From NCBI GenBank assembly GCA_004555405.1, contig SFIE01000012.1, positions 1 through 50,346 on the forward strand: DNA of 50,346 nt, written 5' to 3'. Shown in pieces: positions 15,029-24,218 of this stretch. The position numbers were made by a program, and so were the translations under genes. This stretch comes from Subdoligranulum sp. GTDB lineage: Bacteria; Bacillota; Clostridia; Oscillospirales; Ruminococcaceae. The notes below the pieces were generated by a model. It saw nothing but the letters and a program-made list of their open reading frames with translations, searched no databases and was not told the DNA's origin. Numbering within the stretch: the stretch's first letter is position 1; each line of letters begins with the position of its first letter.

Positions 15029-15794
15029 AACCGTGGTTCTCGGCCAGCAGGAAGTAGCCGAAAATATTATGAAAATGCGCGTGTCGTGGGTCGATGAAGA
15101 ACACGCCCCCCACGCCGGCCAGTTTTTTATGCTGCGCGGCTGGGCCGATGACGAAGCGCCTTTTTTAAGCCGCCCTATCAGCCTGCACAGCTTTGATGCC
15201 CAGCAGGAATCGCTGGAATTTCTGTATCAGGTAAAGGGCGAGGGCACCGAAAAGCTTTCCCAGCTGGAAGAAGGCGATGTGATCCGCGTTACCGGCCCCA
15301 TGGGCAACGGATTTGATGTGCAGGCCCTCACCGCCGAATACAAAAAGATCGCCGTGGTGGGCGGCGGCATTGGCACGGCACCGCTGTATCAGCTGTGCCG
15401 CGAGCTGGCCGCTGCGGGCGCCAAGCCTGATCTTTTCTGCGGCTTCCGCGAGGAAGTATATGAAATGGAGCCCTACCGCGCTCTGTGCGGTTTGGTGAAG
15501 GTGAGTACCGACACCGGCGCTGTGGGCTTCCACGGCTTTGTGACCGATCTGTTCGATGCCGCCGACTATGATGTGGTGGTGGTGTGCGGCCCGGACATTA
15601 TGATGAAAAATGTGGCAGAAAAGTGCGCAGCGGCCCACACCAAGTGCTTTGTGAGCCTGGAAAAAAAGATGGCCTGCGGCATTGGCGCCTGCCTTGGCTG
15701 CACCTGCCACACGGCGGGCGGCGCCAAGAGCGTGTGCAAAAACGGCCCTGTGTTTGATGCAGCCGAAATTTACGGCGGGGAGGTACAGGCATGA
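15009..15794 (+). CDS. pyrK: Dihydroorotate dehydrogenase electron-transfer subunit
   Basis: Passes electrons from dihydroorotate (through PyrD) to NAD+. The FAD-binding motif RPISLHS (about 56-62), the NAD-binding GGGIGTAPLYQLCRE (about 117-131) and four C-terminal cysteines (CGIGACLGCTC and later CKNGPVF) for a 2Fe-2S cluster are all seen. Length is 261 residues, as usual. The ATG at 15009 lies inside the end of pyrF with GGAGG nine bases upstream, and the stop overlaps the pyrD start by four bases (ATGA). The tight overlap fits a PyrD2-PyrK2 complex made in equal amounts. Confidence 0.95.
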   Translation: MRAASCETVVLGQQEVAENIMKMRVSWVDEEHAPHAGQFFMLRGWADDEAPFLSRPISLHSFDAQQESLEFLYQVKGEGTEKLSQLEEGDVIRVTGPMGNGFDVQALTAEYKKIAVVGGGIGTAPLYQLCRELAAAGAKPDLFCGFREEVYEMEPYRALCGLVKVSTDTGAVGFHGFVTDLFDAADYDVVVVCGPDIMMKNVAEKCAAAHTKCFVSLEKKMACGIGACLGCTCHTAGGAKSVCKNGPVFDAAEIYGGEVQA

Positions 15795-16699
15795 GCGATC
15801 TGCGTGTAAAGCTGTGCGGCGTGGAAATGGCAGGCCCGGTGGTGGCTGCCAGCGGAACCTTTGGCTTTGGCGGCGAATATGCCGATATCTGTGATCTCAG
15901 CTGCCTGGGCGGCATTTCCGGCAAGGGCCTTACCCTGCACGGCCAGCCCGGCAATCAGGGCGAGCGCCTGTGGGAGACCCCGGCGGGCCTGATCAACAGC
16001 ATCGGCCTGCAAAACCCCGGTGTGCAGCACTTTATTGATGTGGAGCTGCCCGAAATGAAAAAACTGGGCACCACCGTGTGGGCTAATCTGGGCGGCCACA
16101 GCATTGAGGAATATGTGCAGGGGGCAGAAATGCTCTCGGCCAGCGATGTGGATATCATTGAGCTGAATATCAGCTGCCCCAATGTGAAGGCGGGCGGCAT
16201 GGCCTACGGCGTTAAGGCCGAAAGCGCCTCCGAGGTGGTCAGCAAGGTGCGCAGCGTGTGTACCAAGCCCCTGATCGTGAAGCTGAGCCCGCAGGCCGAG
16301 GACATGGTGGCCATGTGCAAGGCGGTGGAAGCCGCCGGTGCCGACGGCATCAGCCTGATCAACACCCTGCAGGCCTGCGCCATTGACATTGAAAAGCGCC
16401 GCCCGGTGTTCAACAATATTTTTGCGGGCCTCAGCGGCCCCGCCGTTCGCCCGGTGGCTCTGCGCATGGTATGGCAGGCTGTGGGCGCGGTGAACATTCC
16501 GGTGGTGGGCCTTGGCGGCATTGCCACGGGCCGCGATGCCATTGAGTTTATCATGGCAGGCGCAGCGGCCGTGCAGGTGGGCGCAGCCAGCTTTACAGAC
16601 CCGGCTGCCTGCCAGCGTGTGACCGAGGAGATCGAGATCTGGATGGACGAGCACAATGTGAAAACGCTGGAGGAGATCCGCGGCTGCGCACGGGTGTGA
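15791..16699 (+). CDS. pyrD: Dihydroorotate dehydrogenase, catalytic subunit (class 1B)
   Basis: FMN enzyme that oxidises dihydroorotate to orotate. It has AASGTFGFGGEY near the N terminus, the catalytic cysteine in NISCPNVK (about residue 130), and C-terminal FMN-phosphate motifs (GLGGIATGRDAIEF, AAAVQVGAASF). The NAD-linked class 1B assignment rests on the partner pyrK directly upstream. Length is 302 residues. The gap of 132 bases to pyrE is the longest in the operon and holds operator-like repeats and a possible internal promoter. Confidence 0.95.
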   Translation: MSDLRVKLCGVEMAGPVVAASGTFGFGGEYADICDLSCLGGISGKGLTLHGQPGNQGERLWETPAGLINSIGLQNPGVQHFIDVELPEMKKLGTTVWANLGGHSIEEYVQGAEMLSASDVDIIELNISCPNVKAGGMAYGVKAESASEVVSKVRSVCTKPLIVKLSPQAEDMVAMCKAVEAAGADGISLINTLQACAIDIEKRRPVFNNIFAGLSGPAVRPVALRMVWQAVGAVNIPVVGLGGIATGRDAIEFIMAGAAAVQVGAASFTDPAACQRVTEEIEIWMDEHNVKTLEEIRGCARV

Positions 16700-16730
16700 G
16701 CAGACGGATAGAACGGAATAAATGCATATT

Positions 16731-16788
16731 TTGCAATTATATGCAATGAATAATGAATATTATTCAAAAAATCTTGCAATTATATGCA
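16731..16788 (+). promoter_or_regulatory. Repeated operator-like motif in the pyrD-pyrE gap
   Basis: TTGCAATTATATGCA occurs twice, identical, at 16731-16745 and 16774-16788 (43 bases apart, about four helical turns). Between them lies the palindrome GAATAATGAATATTATTC (16748-16765). The second copy overlaps the possible -35 box of an internal promoter. Confidence 0.6.
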
Positions 16789-16802
16789 GGCTGTGATAAG
16801 AT
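16774..16802 (+). promoter_or_regulatory. Possible internal promoter before pyrE
   Basis: TTGCAA (16774-16779), a 17-base spacer and TAAGAT (16797-16802). The transcript would carry pyrE, carA and carB. Confidence 0.45.
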
Positions 16803-16831
16803 AAATTGAATTTTCAAGGAGGAAGATCCCC

Positions 16832-17431
16832 ATGACCGATGTAAAAGAAGTTCTGAAAGAATGCGAGGCTTTTCTCGAAGGCCATTTTCTTTTGAGCAGC
16901 GGCCGCCACAGCAGCGCCTACTGCCAGATGGCCTATCTGCAGCAGTATCCCGATAAGTGCGCTATGGTAATGCAGAATGTGGCCGAGCAGCTGAAGGATC
17001 TGGATGTCGATGTGATCGTAGGCCCTGCCATGGGCGGCATCGTGTACGCTTACGAGCTGGGCCGCCAGCTGGGCAAGCGCGCCATTTTTACCGAGCGTGT
17101 GGACAATGTGATGACTCTCAAGCGCTTTACCATTCACCCCGGTGAAAAGTGCCTGATCGCCGAGGATGTTGTGACCACCGGCGTGAGCAGCCTGGAAACC
17201 AAGCGCGTGATCGAAGAGGCCGGCGGCGTGTGCCTGGGCATCACCTGCGTGGTGGACCGCACCAAGGCCGAAGCCCCCAGCCCCATTCCCATTGTGGCAA
17301 GCGCCATCAAGCTGGATCTGCCCAACTACCTGCCCGAAGAATGCCCCATCTGTGCCGAGGGCAAGCTGCCTCTGGTGCATCTGGGCAGCCGCAAAATGAA
17401 GCAGCAGGCCAAGCAGACCATCAACGAGTAA
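16832..17431 (+). CDS. pyrE: Orotate phosphoribosyltransferase
   Basis: Joins orotate with PRPP to make OMP. The type I PRTase motif CLIAEDVVTTGVSS (about residues 108-121) binds PRPP, and FLLSSGRHSSAYCQM near the N terminus and GPAMGGIVYAYELGRQLGKR in the middle are typical. Length is 199 residues, slightly longer than the short family members because of a C-terminal extension with a CPICAEG motif and LVHLGSRK, which is common in clostridial versions. GGAGG precedes the ATG. Its own upstream element suggests it may be expressed partly apart from pyrCFKD. Confidence 0.95.
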   Translation: MTDVKEVLKECEAFLEGHFLLSSGRHSSAYCQMAYLQQYPDKCAMVMQNVAEQLKDLDVDVIVGPAMGGIVYAYELGRQLGKRAIFTERVDNVMTLKRFTIHPGEKCLIAEDVVTTGVSSLETKRVIEEAGGVCLGITCVVDRTKAEAPSPIPIVASAIKLDLPNYLPEECPICAEGKLPLVHLGSRKMKQQAKQTINE

Positions 17432-17465
17432 TTTTACCTATTGAGCAAAGAGAGGGCGTTAAAGC

Positions 17466-18575
17466 ATGAACGCATATCTGTTACTGTCAAACGGCATGGT
17501 GCTGCAGGGCGAAAGCATTGGCTGCACCGGCACTACGGTGGGTGAAGTGGTGTTTGCCACCGGCATGGTGGGCTTTCAGGAAACCCTGACCGACCCCAGC
17601 TACTATGGCCAGATCATCACCCAAACCTATCCGCTGATCGGCAACTACGGCATGAACAGCCAGGATTACGAAAGCCCCAAGATCTGGGCCAAGGGCTATA
17701 TCGTGCGCGAGGCCTGCAAAACCCCCAGCAACTTCCGCTGCGAAAAAACGCTGGATGCATTTTTGAAGGAAAACAACACCATTGGTATTGAAGGCGTGGA
17801 CACCCGCCGCCTCACCCGCATCATCCGCGAAAAGGGCGTGATGAACGGCGCCATCACCACCGAGTTTGACCCGCAGGGGGAGAGCGAGCGCAAAACCGCC
17901 CTGCTGGCCGAGATCAACGCCTACGCTGTGGTGAACGCTGTCAAGGCGGTAAGCTGCACCGAAATGCGCACCTACAACCCCGGCGGCAAGTATCATGTGG
18001 CACTGATGGACTATGGCTGCAAGGCCAACATTGTGCGCTGCTTGGAAAAGCGCGGCTGCCGTGTAACGGTGATGCCCGGCACAGCCACCCCCGAAGAGGT
18101 GATGGCCATTCATCCCGACGGCCTGATGCTTTCCAACGGCCCCGGAGACCCGGCTGAAAACACCCAGATCATTGCCAACATTGCAAAAATGCTGGATACC
18201 GGCATTCCCACCTTTGGCATCTGCCTGGGCCACCAGCTCACGGCTTTGGCTGCCGGTGCGAAAACCTGCAAGCTGAAATACGGCCACCGCGGCGGCAACC
18301 AGCCCGTTACCCACGAAAGCGGTGCGCGCACTTACATCACCAGCCAGAACCATGGCTATGCCGTGATGGGCGAAACCCTGCCCGAGAGCGTGGGCCATGT
18401 GAGCTATGTGAATGCCAACGATAAAACCTGCGAGGGCATGGACTACACCCGCTGGAACTGCAAAACCGTGCAGTTCCACCCCGAAGCCAGCGGCGGCCCC
18501 AAGGACTGCGAATTTTTGTTTGATGAATTTATCAGCCGTATCGCGGCTGCGAAAGGAGTGACTCCCGATGCCTAA
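17466..18575 (+). CDS. carA: Carbamoyl-phosphate synthase, small (glutaminase) subunit
   Basis: Releases ammonia from glutamine and channels it to CarB. The N-terminal small-subunit domain (SNGMVLQGESIG, TGMVGFQETLTDPSY) is followed by a class I glutamine amidotransferase domain with the nucleophile in FGICLGHQ (Cys near residue 254) and the HxE part in VQFHPEASGGP. Length is 369 residues, typical. The ATG at 17466 has GAGAGGG upstream, 34 bases after pyrE. It overlaps carB by eight bases, so the subunits are coupled. The absence of a second car set in this window means it may serve both arginine and pyrimidine synthesis. Confidence 0.96.
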   Translation: MNAYLLLSNGMVLQGESIGCTGTTVGEVVFATGMVGFQETLTDPSYYGQIITQTYPLIGNYGMNSQDYESPKIWAKGYIVREACKTPSNFRCEKTLDAFLKENNTIGIEGVDTRRLTRIIREKGVMNGAITTEFDPQGESERKTALLAEINAYAVVNAVKAVSCTEMRTYNPGGKYHVALMDYGCKANIVRCLEKRGCRVTVMPGTATPEEVMAIHPDGLMLSNGPGDPAENTQIIANIAKMLDTGIPTFGICLGHQLTALAAGAKTCKLKYGHRGGNQPVTHESGARTYITSQNHGYAVMGETLPESVGHVSYVNANDKTCEGMDYTRWNCKTVQFHPEASGGPKDCEFLFDEFISRIAAAKGVTPDA

Positions 18576-21500
18576 GGACCCCAGTATTAAAAAGGTGCTG
18601 GTGATCGGTTCCGGCCCTATTATCATCGGTCAGGCTGCGGAGTTCGACTACTCCGGCACCCAGGCCTGCCGCGCGCTCAAAGCCGAAGGCATTGAGACCG
18701 TGCTGCTGAACTCGAACCCCGCCACCATTATGACAGACCCCAACGTGGCCGACCATGTGTATATCGAGCCCATGAAGGTGAGCGTGGTGGAGCGCATCAT
18801 CGAAAAGGAAAAGCCGGATGCCATTCTGCCCAATCTGGGCGGCCAGATGGGCCTGAACATCAGCATGGAACTGGCCCGCAACGGCTTTTTGGATAAAAGC
18901 GGCGTGCGCCTGCTGGCCTGCAAGCCGGACACCATCGACCGTGCCGAGGACCGCCAGCTGTTTAAAGACACCATGGAAAAGCTGCACCAGCCCATCATTC
19001 CCAGCAAGGTGGTGGAAGATCTGGACAGCGCCATGGAGTTTGCCAGAGAGATCGGCTATCCCGTGATCGTGCGCCCCGCCTTTACCATGGGCGGCACCGG
19101 CGGCGGCATTTGCGAAACCCCGCAGAAGCTGCACGAGATCGCCACCAACGGCCTGCGCCTTTCGCCCATTCACCAGATCCTGGTGGAAAAGTGCATCTCC
19201 GGCTGGAAAGAGATCGAGTACGAGGTGATGCGTGACCACAAGGGCAATGTGATCACCGTGTGCAACATGGAAAACCTGGACCCTGTGGGCATTCACACCG
19301 GCGACAGCGTGGTGGTGGCCCCCAGCCAGACCCTGAGCGACCACGAATATCAGATGCTGCGTACCGCTGCGCTGGATATTATCAGCGAGCTGGGCATCGA
19401 GGGCGGCTGCAACTGCCAGTTTGCCCTGAAGCCCGACAGCTTTGACTACGCCGTGATCGAAGTGAACCCCCGCGTGAGCCGCTCGTCTGCACTGGCATCC
19501 AAGGCAACGGGCTATCCCATTGCCAAGGTGGCCACCAAGATCGCCATCGGCTACACGCTGGATGAGATCACGAACGATGTGACCGGCGAAACCTGCGCCT
19601 GCTTTGAGCCTGCACTGGACTATGTGGTGGTGAAATACCCCAAATGGCCGTTTGATAAGTTTGTGTATGCCGATAAGAGCCTGGGCACCCAGATGATGGC
19701 CACGGGCGAGATCATGGCCATCGGCAACAGCTTTGAGGCCGCTATGATGAAGGCTGTTTCCAGCATCGAGCTGGGCATGGACACCCTCACCCTGGCAGAC
19801 TTTGAAAAGCTGTCCACCCCCGAGATCATCGAACATCTGCATGTGCAGGATTCCGAGCGCGTGTTCTGCGTGTACGAGGCACTCAAGCGCGGCGTGGATC
19901 ATAAGATCATTCATAAGATCACCAAGATCGACCATTGGTTCCTGGATAAAATGCAGCATCTGGCCGATCTGGAAACCGGCCTTGCCAACGGCGAGCTGAC
20001 CAAGGAAAAGTATCTGGAGGCCAAAAAGTACGGCTTCCAGGATAAAACCATCTGCCGCCTGGCCAAGGTGCCCACGGTTCCCGTGCAGAACTGCCGTGCC
20101 GGCTTTAAGATGGTGGATACCTGCGCCGCTGAATTTGCAGCCCGCACGCCGTATTTCTATTCCACCCATGACGGCGACAACGAAGCGGCCGACTTTATTG
20201 CCGAGCGCAGCGACCCCAACAAGAAAAAGATTCTGGTGTTCGGTTCGGGCCCCATCCGCATCGGCCAGGGCATTGAGTTTGACTACTGCTCGGTACACGC
20301 TGTGTGGACCCTGAAGGAAAACGGCTGCGAGGCAGTGCTGGTAAATAACAACCCCGAAACCGTTTCCACCGACTTTGACACCGGCGACCGCCTGTATTTT
20401 GACCCCCTCACCCCCGAAAGCGTGGACGATATCATCGCCACCGAAAAGCCGGACGGCTGTGTGGTGCAGTTTGGCGGCCAAACCGCCATCAAGCTGGCCA
20501 GGCACATGGAGGAGATCGGCCTGCCCATTCTGGGCACCCCCGCCGATGCCATTGACGAAGCCGAGGACCGTGAGCGCTTTGACGAGCTGTTGGAGCGCTG
20601 CGGCATTCCCCGTGCCGAGGGCCGCACCGTATACACCCTCACCGAGGCACTCAAGGCTGCCGAGGAAGTGGGCTATCCCGTGCTGATGCGCCCCAGCTAT
20701 GTACTGGGCGGCCAGAATATGATCGTGGCCTACAGCAGCGCCGATGTGACCGAATACATGGGCGTTATCACCGCCCATGTGGATATGAGCCACCCCGTGC
20801 TGATGGATAAATACATCTACGGCACCGAGTGCGAAGTGGATGCCATCTGCGACGGCACCGATTTCCTGATCCCCGGCATCATGGAGCAGGTAGAGCGCAC
20901 CGGCGTTCACTCGGGCGACTCCATCTGCTGCTATCCGCCCCAGCACCTGAGCAAAAAGGTGATTGACACGCTGGTGGACTACACCGGCCGATTTGCCCGG
21001 GAACTGCATGTGGTGGGCCTGGTGAATGTGCAGTATGCCGTGCAGAACGAAAAGGTGTATGTGATCGAGGTGAACCCCCGTTCCAGCCGCACGGTGCCCT
21101 ATATCAGCAAGGTGACCGGCGTGCCCATGGTGGATCTGGCTGTGCGCTGCACGCTGGGCGAAAAGCTGGCCGATATGGGCTATGGCACGGGCCTGTTCCC
21201 CAATGCCGATTATGTGGCCGTAAAGGTGCCCGTGTTCAGCTTTGAAAAGCTGCACGGCGTGGACACCATGCTGGGACCCGAAATGAAGAGCACCGGCGAG
21301 GTGCTGGGCATTGACCGCAGCTTCCACGGCGCCCTGCTCAAGGGCATGATCGGTGCAGGCTACGAGTATAAAAAGCCCGGCCCCGGCAGCTGCTGCATCA
21401 TCAGCGTAAAGGATTCGGATAAGCACGAAGTGACCGATATTGCATGGAAGCTGCACGATTACGGCTACAAGCTGTACGGCACGGCAGGCACCTGCGCCTG

Positions 21501-21792
21501 GCTGAACAGCCAGATGATCCCCTGCAGTCTGGTGCGCCAGGTGAGCGGCGCCCGCCCCAACATGGTGGACCTGCTGGAAAGCGGACTGGTGGATTACATC
21601 ATCAGCACCAGCGCCAAGGGGCGTGACCCCAGCCGCGATTCCGTAAAGTTCCGCCGCAAGGCCACCGAGCTGAGCATTCCCTGCATCACGGCCATTGATA
21701 CCGCCCGTGTGCTGGTGGATACCCTGCGCAGCGGCCATGACCTTGACACGCTGGAGCTTGTGGATATTTCCACGCTGCACCGCAAGCGCTGA
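18568..21792 (+). CDS. carB: Carbamoyl-phosphate synthase, large subunit
   Basis: Makes carbamoyl phosphate from bicarbonate, ammonia and two ATP. It shows the expected internal duplication: two synthetase halves begin at VLVIGSGPIIIGQAAEFDYS (residue 9 on) and ILVFGSGPIRIGQGIEFDYC (about residue 555 on), each with an ATP-grasp domain (MGGTGGGI; RPSYVLGGQNM). The oligomerisation region lies between, and the C-terminal allosteric domain (about 930-1074) carries YGTAGTCAWL. Length is 1,074 residues, as in E. coli. GGAG lies before the ATG, which is inside the carA end. It is the last gene of the pyr operon; a strong terminator follows. Confidence 0.97.
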   Translation: MPKDPSIKKVLVIGSGPIIIGQAAEFDYSGTQACRALKAEGIETVLLNSNPATIMTDPNVADHVYIEPMKVSVVERIIEKEKPDAILPNLGGQMGLNISMELARNGFLDKSGVRLLACKPDTIDRAEDRQLFKDTMEKLHQPIIPSKVVEDLDSAMEFAREIGYPVIVRPAFTMGGTGGGICETPQKLHEIATNGLRLSPIHQILVEKCISGWKEIEYEVMRDHKGNVITVCNMENLDPVGIHTGDSVVVAPSQTLSDHEYQMLRTAALDIISELGIEGGCNCQFALKPDSFDYAVIEVNPRVSRSSALASKATGYPIAKVATKIAIGYTLDEITNDVTGETCACFEPALDYVVVKYPKWPFDKFVYADKSLGTQMMATGEIMAIGNSFEAAMMKAVSSIELGMDTLTLADFEKLSTPEIIEHLHVQDSERVFCVYEALKRGVDHKIIHKITKIDHWFLDKMQHLADLETGLANGELTKEKYLEAKKYGFQDKTICRLAKVPTVPVQNCRAGFKMVDTCAAEFAARTPYFYSTHDGDNEAADFIAERSDPNKKKILVFGSGPIRIGQGIEFDYCSVHAVWTLKENGCEAVLVNNNPETVSTDFDTGDRLYFDPLTPESVDDIIATEKPDGCVVQFGGQTAIKLARHMEEIGLPILGTPADAIDEAEDRERFDELLERCGIPRAEGRTVYTLTEALKAAEEVGYPVLMRPSYVLGGQNMIVAYSSADVTEYMGVITAHVDMSHPVLMDKYIYGTECEVDAICDGTDFLIPGIMEQVERTGVHSGDSICCYPPQHLSKKVIDTLVDYTGRFARELHVVGLVNVQYAVQNEKVYVIEVNPRSSRTVPYISKVTGVPMVDLAVRCTLGEKLADMGYGTGLFPNADYVAVKVPVFSFEKLHGVDTMLGPEMKSTGEVLGIDRSFHGALLKGMIGAGYEYKKPGPGSCCIISVKDSDKHEVTDIAWKLHDYGYKLYGTAGTCAWLNSQMIPCSLVRQVSGARPNMVDLLESGLVDYIISTSAKGRDPSRDSVKFRRKATELSIPCITAIDTARVLVDTLRSGHDLDTLELVDISTLHRKR

Positions 21793-21818
21793 TCTTAAAT
21801 AAACACTCTGCTATGCAC

Positions 21819-21854
21819 AGCAGCCCGGACCATGCGATCCGGGCTGCTTTTTTT
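21819..21854 (+). terminator. Terminator of the pyr operon
   Basis: AGCAGCCCGGA (21819-21829) pairs perfectly with TCCGGGCTGCT (21838-21848) and is followed by a run of T. Confidence 0.9.
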
Positions 21855-21905
21855 GCGTGCAGGGCAAAGAAGTTTTTTATTTTGTAATACTTTTTTAAGA
21901 ATGTA

Positions 21906-21914
21906 TGTTATAAT
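21906..21914 (+). promoter_or_regulatory. Extended -10 promoter of the permease gene
   Basis: TGT-TATAAT is a consensus extended -10. TTGTAA at 21882-21887 is too far (21 bases) to be an ideal -35. Confidence 0.5.
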
Positions 21915-21960
21915 AGCTATATCTATGTGACCGTTGGCAGGAAAGGGGGAAACAGCTTTT

Positions 21961-23163
21961 ATGAAACCGCTGCGCCGGCGCATCGCCAAGGACTTTCACG
22001 AAAAGCTATTGCTGCTTTTGGCGGGCATTCTGCTGTATCTTCTGATCGACTGCTGGAGTCAGGTGTGGGCGCTGACATCGTGGGTGTTAAACATTCTCAC
22101 CCCGTTTTTTGTGGGCATTGGTCTGGCGTATCTTCTGGATATCCCGGTGCGCGCACTGGAAAGCCACGGCGTAAAAAAGCGCGGCGTGGCGGTGCTGATC
22201 AGCATGGTGCTGGTGCTGGGGCTGCTGGTGCTGCTGATCACGCAAATGGTGCCCAGTCTTGTGGAAAGCGTGCAGCTGCTTTTGAAAAACCTGCCCTATT
22301 ACTACGATTCGGCCACGGCAGTGGTGCGCCGCATTTCCATCAAAATGGGCCTGCCGGACAATTCGATCCTGCTGGAAATGGCCCGCTACCGTGAGCAGAT
22401 CACGGATGTTTCGCGCCTGATCCTGAGCGCCGTGTGGGAGATCACCAGCCACATCGAACTGCTGATCGGCTACAGCCGTGCGGTGGGCAACGGCATCGTG
22501 CAGGCGTTCACCTCGATCGCCTTTGCCGTGTATATGCTGCTGGACAAGCAAAAGCTGCTGGTGCAGGCGCGCAAGCTGGCCTGGTGCTTTTTAAGCCGCC
22601 GCCAGGTGCGAAAGCTGTTTAACCTGTGCGAAGTGGCCAACAGCATGTGCAAGGGCTTTTTTGAGGGCAAATGCATCGACAGCATGGTGATGGGCGTTCT
22701 CACGCTGATCGTCATGTCGCTGCTGGGGCTGCCGTTTGTGGGGCTGATCTCGCTGGTGGTGGCCATTACCAACATCGTGCCCATCGTGGGCCCCATTGTG
22801 GGCGCGGTGGTTGGCTTTTTGCTGGTGGTTTTGGAAAACACCGCACAGGGCTATGAATTTTTGATCATGATCTTAGTGCTGCAGCAGCTGGACGGCAAGG
22901 TGATCGGCCCGCACATTCTGGGCGACCGTGTGGGCCTGCCCACCATGTGGGTGCTGGCGGCACTGATGGTGGGCGGCGCTGTGGGCGGCGCACTGGGCAT
23001 GGTGCTGGGGGTGCCGCTGCTGGCCACCGTGTTTGCGCTGGTGCGCGAACTGATGAACCGCAACACCAACGCCTATCACGCCAGCCGTATTGCTGTGCGC
23101 CTGGTGGATGAACCGGACGAGCCCGAGCCTGCATCGGAGCCCGCAAGAGAGGAAATAAAATAA
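21961..23163 (+). CDS. AI-2E family (PerM-like) membrane protein
   Basis: A 400-residue integral membrane protein of the AI-2E/PerM/YtvI family. About eight membrane segments are visible: two near the N terminus (KLLLLLAGILLYLLIDCW; LTPFFVGIGLAYLLD), one after the ALESHGVKKRG loop, and a C-terminal block with PFVGLISLVVAITNIVPIVG and GGAVGGALGMVLGVPLLATV, which is the conserved end of the family. The charged tail DEPDEPEPASEPAREE is cytosolic. The ATG at 21961 follows AAAGGGGG by 12 bases. Family members have been linked to export of small molecules or ions, so the AI-2 name should not be read as function. The GT2 gene starts four bases later, so the two are co-expressed. Confidence 0.85.
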   Translation: MKPLRRRIAKDFHEKLLLLLAGILLYLLIDCWSQVWALTSWVLNILTPFFVGIGLAYLLDIPVRALESHGVKKRGVAVLISMVLVLGLLVLLITQMVPSLVESVQLLLKNLPYYYDSATAVVRRISIKMGLPDNSILLEMARYREQITDVSRLILSAVWEITSHIELLIGYSRAVGNGIVQAFTSIAFAVYMLLDKQKLLVQARKLAWCFLSRRQVRKLFNLCEVANSMCKGFFEGKCIDSMVMGVLTLIVMSLLGLPFVGLISLVVAITNIVPIVGPIVGAVVGFLLVVLENTAQGYEFLIMILVLQQLDGKVIGPHILGDRVGLPTMWVLAALMVGGAVGGALGMVLGVPLLATVFALVRELMNRNTNAYHASRIAVRLVDEPDEPEPASEPAREEIK

Positions 23164-23167
23164 ACTT

Positions 23168-24100
23168 ATGGATAAAATTGCAATTCTGATCCCGTGCTAC
23201 AACGAAGCACAAACCATTGGCAAGGTGGTGGCCGATTTCCGCGCGGCCCTGCCCGAGGCCACGGTGTATGTGTATGATAACAATTCGGCCGATGATACCG
23301 CCGCCATTGCCCGCAGCGCCGGTGCGGTGGTGCGCCATGAAAGCCGACAGGGCAAGGGCAATGTGATCCGCGCCATGTTCCGCGAGATCAACGCCGAATG
23401 CTATCTGATGGTGGACGGCGACGACACCTATCCCGCCGAGGATGCGCGCGCCATGTGTGATGCCGTGCTGCAAAACGGTATGGATATGGTGATCGGCGAC
23501 AGACTTTCCAGCACCTATTTCACCGAGAACAAGCGCCCGTTTCACAACAGCGGCAATGTGCTGGTGCGCCAGCTGGTCAACCGCTTTTTCCGCGGCAATA
23601 TCACGGATATCATGACGGGCTACCGCGCGTTCAGCTATATTTTTGTAAAAAGCTTCCCGGTGCTGAGCAAGGGCTTTGAGATCGAAACCGAAATGACCAT
23701 TCACGCACTGGATAAAAACTTCCGCCTGTGCAGCCTGCCTGTGGGCTACCGTGACCGCCCCCAGGGCAGCGAGAGCAAGCTGAACACTTTTTCGGATGGC
23801 TTCAAGGTGCTGATGACCATTCTGCGCCTGTATAAAGACTATAAGCCCCTGCCGTTTTTCGGCCTGATCACGGCGGTGCTGGGGGTTTTGGGCATGGGAA
23901 TGTTTGTGTCGGTGTTTGCGGAATTCACGCTGACGGGCCTTGTGCCGCGTTTCCCCACCCTGATCGTGAGCGGGTTTATTCTGATGGCGGCGCTGCTGAG
24001 CCTTGTGTGCGGACTGATTCTGGATACCAGCGGAAAGAATGCCCGCAAAAATTTTGAGCTGCAGCTCAACCTGTTGGAAGGCCAGAAAAACGCCCTGTAA
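23168..24100 (+). CDS. Family 2 glycosyltransferase with C-terminal membrane helices
   Basis: Likely transfers a sugar from a nucleotide sugar to a lipid carrier such as undecaprenyl phosphate. The GT-A domain starts at once (IAILIPCYNEAQTIGKVV) and has the DxD-type motif MVDGDDTYP (about residues 78-86), the DIMTGYRAFS segment and IETEMTIHAL, all typical of DPM/DpsA-like enzymes. Two hydrophobic helices close the protein (about 235-260 and 270-295). Length is 310 residues. A GAGG lies about 18 bases upstream, at the end of the preceding gene, so translation is probably coupled. It is part of the glycan set that continues through 28057. Confidence 0.87.
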   Translation: MDKIAILIPCYNEAQTIGKVVADFRAALPEATVYVYDNNSADDTAAIARSAGAVVRHESRQGKGNVIRAMFREINAECYLMVDGDDTYPAEDARAMCDAVLQNGMDMVIGDRLSSTYFTENKRPFHNSGNVLVRQLVNRFFRGNITDIMTGYRAFSYIFVKSFPVLSKGFEIETEMTIHALDKNFRLCSLPVGYRDRPQGSESKLNTFSDGFKVLMTILRLYKDYKPLPFFGLITAVLGVLGMGMFVSVFAEFTLTGLVPRFPTLIVSGFILMAALLSLVCGLILDTSGKNARKNFELQLNLLEGQKNAL

Positions 24101-24175
24101 ACCGGCGTTTGGGCAGGCAAAGCCCCCAAAAACCGCCCATTTTCTAAAAAATGGTTAAAAAACAGACAAATGGCA

Positions 24176-24204
24176 TTGAAAATGCAGGGCCGATATGCTA
24201 TGTT
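24176..24204 (+). promoter_or_regulatory. Possible promoter of the UXS-like gene
   Basis: TTGAAA (24176-24181), a 17-base spacer and TATGTT (24199-24204). The leader that follows has two strong stem-loops (24219-24310). Confidence 0.45.
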
Positions 24205-24218
24205 ATAAAGTGGTGTTT

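Noticed and set aside
18532..21780. A 1,082-codon open frame antisense to carB
   Set aside because: It arises from GC-rich third positions of carB; carB itself has every family motif and a ribosome site.
21882..21887. TTGTAA as a -35 box for the permease gene
   Set aside because: The spacer to TATAAT is 21 bases, too long for a normal promoter; the extended -10 alone is accepted.
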